From Alphaproteobacteria bacterium (GTDB taxonomy: Bacteria > Pseudomonadota > Alphaproteobacteria > UBA828): a DNA stretch of 13,183 bases. The DNA lies in contig JAPYQV010000032.1 in assembly GCA_029937205.1 (NCBI GenBank), positions 1-13,183 on the forward strand. The letters run 5' to 3'. Positions 12,644 to 13,183 of this stretch are shown one piece after another. The notes below the pieces were generated by a model. That model saw nothing but the letters and a program-made list of their open reading frames with translations, did no database searches and had not been told where the DNA came from. Position 1 is the first letter of the stretch; each line of letters opens with the position of its first letter. The position numbers and the translations under genes were made by a program.

Positions 12644-13183
12644 ATGCTGCGTATCCGTCTCTGGCAGGTAATTGTCGTCGTGCTGATTTGTGCGGCCTCG
12701 GTGCTATTTGCTCTACCGAACCTGTTCAGCCAGAAGTCGCTCGGCGAATCCTATCCGGATTGGTTGCCAAGCCAGCAGGTCAATCTCGGTCTTGACCTGC
12801 AGGGCGGCTCCCATCTGCTGCTCGAAGTGCAGATCGAGAAAGTGTTGATCGAGCGCATCGAGGCGTTGGTGGACGATGTACGTACCGCCCTTCGCGGCGA
12901 GCGTATCGGATATACCGGCCTCAAGCGGCGTGGGTTGAAGGTGGTATTTCAATTGACCACGCTTGAGAACCGCGATGCCGCCTACGATTTACTCTCTGAT
13001 CTGGACCGCGAGGTGCAGGTTGAGAGTAACGACGGAGGTGCCTTCGAACTTTTTCTGACTGAGGGTGCCGTGGTGGAACGGAAGAGCTCTGCACTGAGTC
13101 AGTCGATCGAGATTATCCGCCGACGGATTGATGAAACCGGTGTTTCCGAGCCGACCATCCAGCGCCAGGGCGAGGATCGTATC
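12644..13183 (+). CDS. secD: Protein translocase subunit SecD, N-terminal part (cut by window end)
   Basis: SecD, with SecF, forms the proton-driven motor that pulls secreted proteins out on the periplasmic side of SecYEG. Only the first 180 codons are visible, and the frame is open to the window edge. The chain starts MLRIRLWQVIVVVLI with the first membrane helix (about 6-24). The invariant VNLGLDLQGGSHLLLEV (about 46-62) opens the periplasmic P1 domain, and SALSQSIEIIRRRIDETGVSEPTIQRQG is the conserved repeat near the end of the visible part. No ribosome site is evident before ATG 12644, and a stop codon lies 15 bases upstream in frame, so this start is the only ATG possible. It is probably cotranscribed with yajC, with secF expected downstream outside the window. 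Confidence 0.95.
   Translation, partial: MLRIRLWQVIVVVLICAASVLFALPNLFSQKSLGESYPDWLPSQQVNLGLDLQGGSHLLLEVQIEKVLIERIEALVDDVRTALRGERIGYTGLKRRGLKVVFQLTTLENRDAAYDLLSDLDREVQVESNDGGAFELFLTEGAVVERKSSALSQSIEIIRRRIDETGVSEPTIQRQGEDRI

Noticed and set aside
12004..12645. Minus-strand ORF (213 codons) with a very hydrophobic I/L/F stretch, looking like a membrane protein
   Set aside because: The hydrophobic run is the complement of the D/E codon tract in the yajC acidic tail; yajC is certain and has a strong ribosome site and promoter.

Overview
The window is GC-rich proteobacterial chromosome, almost certainly from an alphaproteobacterium. The evidence is the run of genes scpA-scpB / tatA-tatB-tatC / serS / surE / pcm / a LysM-LytM lipoprotein / a DUF815 ATPase / yajC / secD, which is a familiar alphaproteobacterial backbone order. 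The protein sequences fit this too. I cannot name a genus. Marine or Rhodospirillales-like affiliation is only a guess. Nearly all of the DNA is coding, on the + strand, apart from one minus-strand gene (DUF815 ATPase, 11029-11892).

Layout. Positions 3-509 hold the C-terminal part of an M50 site-2-type protease. It is followed by the condensin accessory pair scpA-scpB (517-2144), joined by a 4-bp start/stop overlap. A 310-bp non-coding stretch follows (2145-2454). It carries an iron-type (Fur-like) operator and a stem-loop just before the next start codon. Then come fbpB-fbpC (2455-5258), encoding a fused double-domain Fe(III)-type ABC permease and its ATPase. No periplasmic binding protein gene accompanies them. 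These two genes sit inside what is usually a contiguous scpAB-tatABC block, so they look like an insertion with its own control. Next are tatA, tatB and tatC (5360-6983, the complete twin-arginine translocase), serS (7066-8334), surE (8337-9092) and pcm (9089-9739). A promoter-like site then precedes the degenerate LytM/LysM lipoprotein gene (9831-10856). A convergent AT-rich gap separates this from the minus-strand DUF815 ATPase. A divergent promoter region leads to yajC (12064-12603) and the first 180 codons of secD (12644 to the window end).

How the genes relate. Two protein export systems lie in one window: Tat for folded proteins, and the YajC-SecD part of the Sec holotranslocon. Around them are chromosome condensation (ScpAB), cell-wall/division control (LytM lipoprotein), protein repair (Pcm), nucleotide phosphatase (SurE) and translation (SerS) genes. 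Translation is often coupled: overlaps or gaps of a few bases occur at scpA/scpB, fbpB/fbpC, tatB/tatC, serS/surE and surE/pcm, several with GTG or TTG starts.

I see no phage, transposon, CRISPR, tRNA or rRNA. No wholly new system is evident. The most interesting points are the iron-transport insertion with its putative Fur-type site, a YajC that appears to be a lipoprotein with a very acidic tail, and a LytM domain that has lost several metal/catalytic residues.
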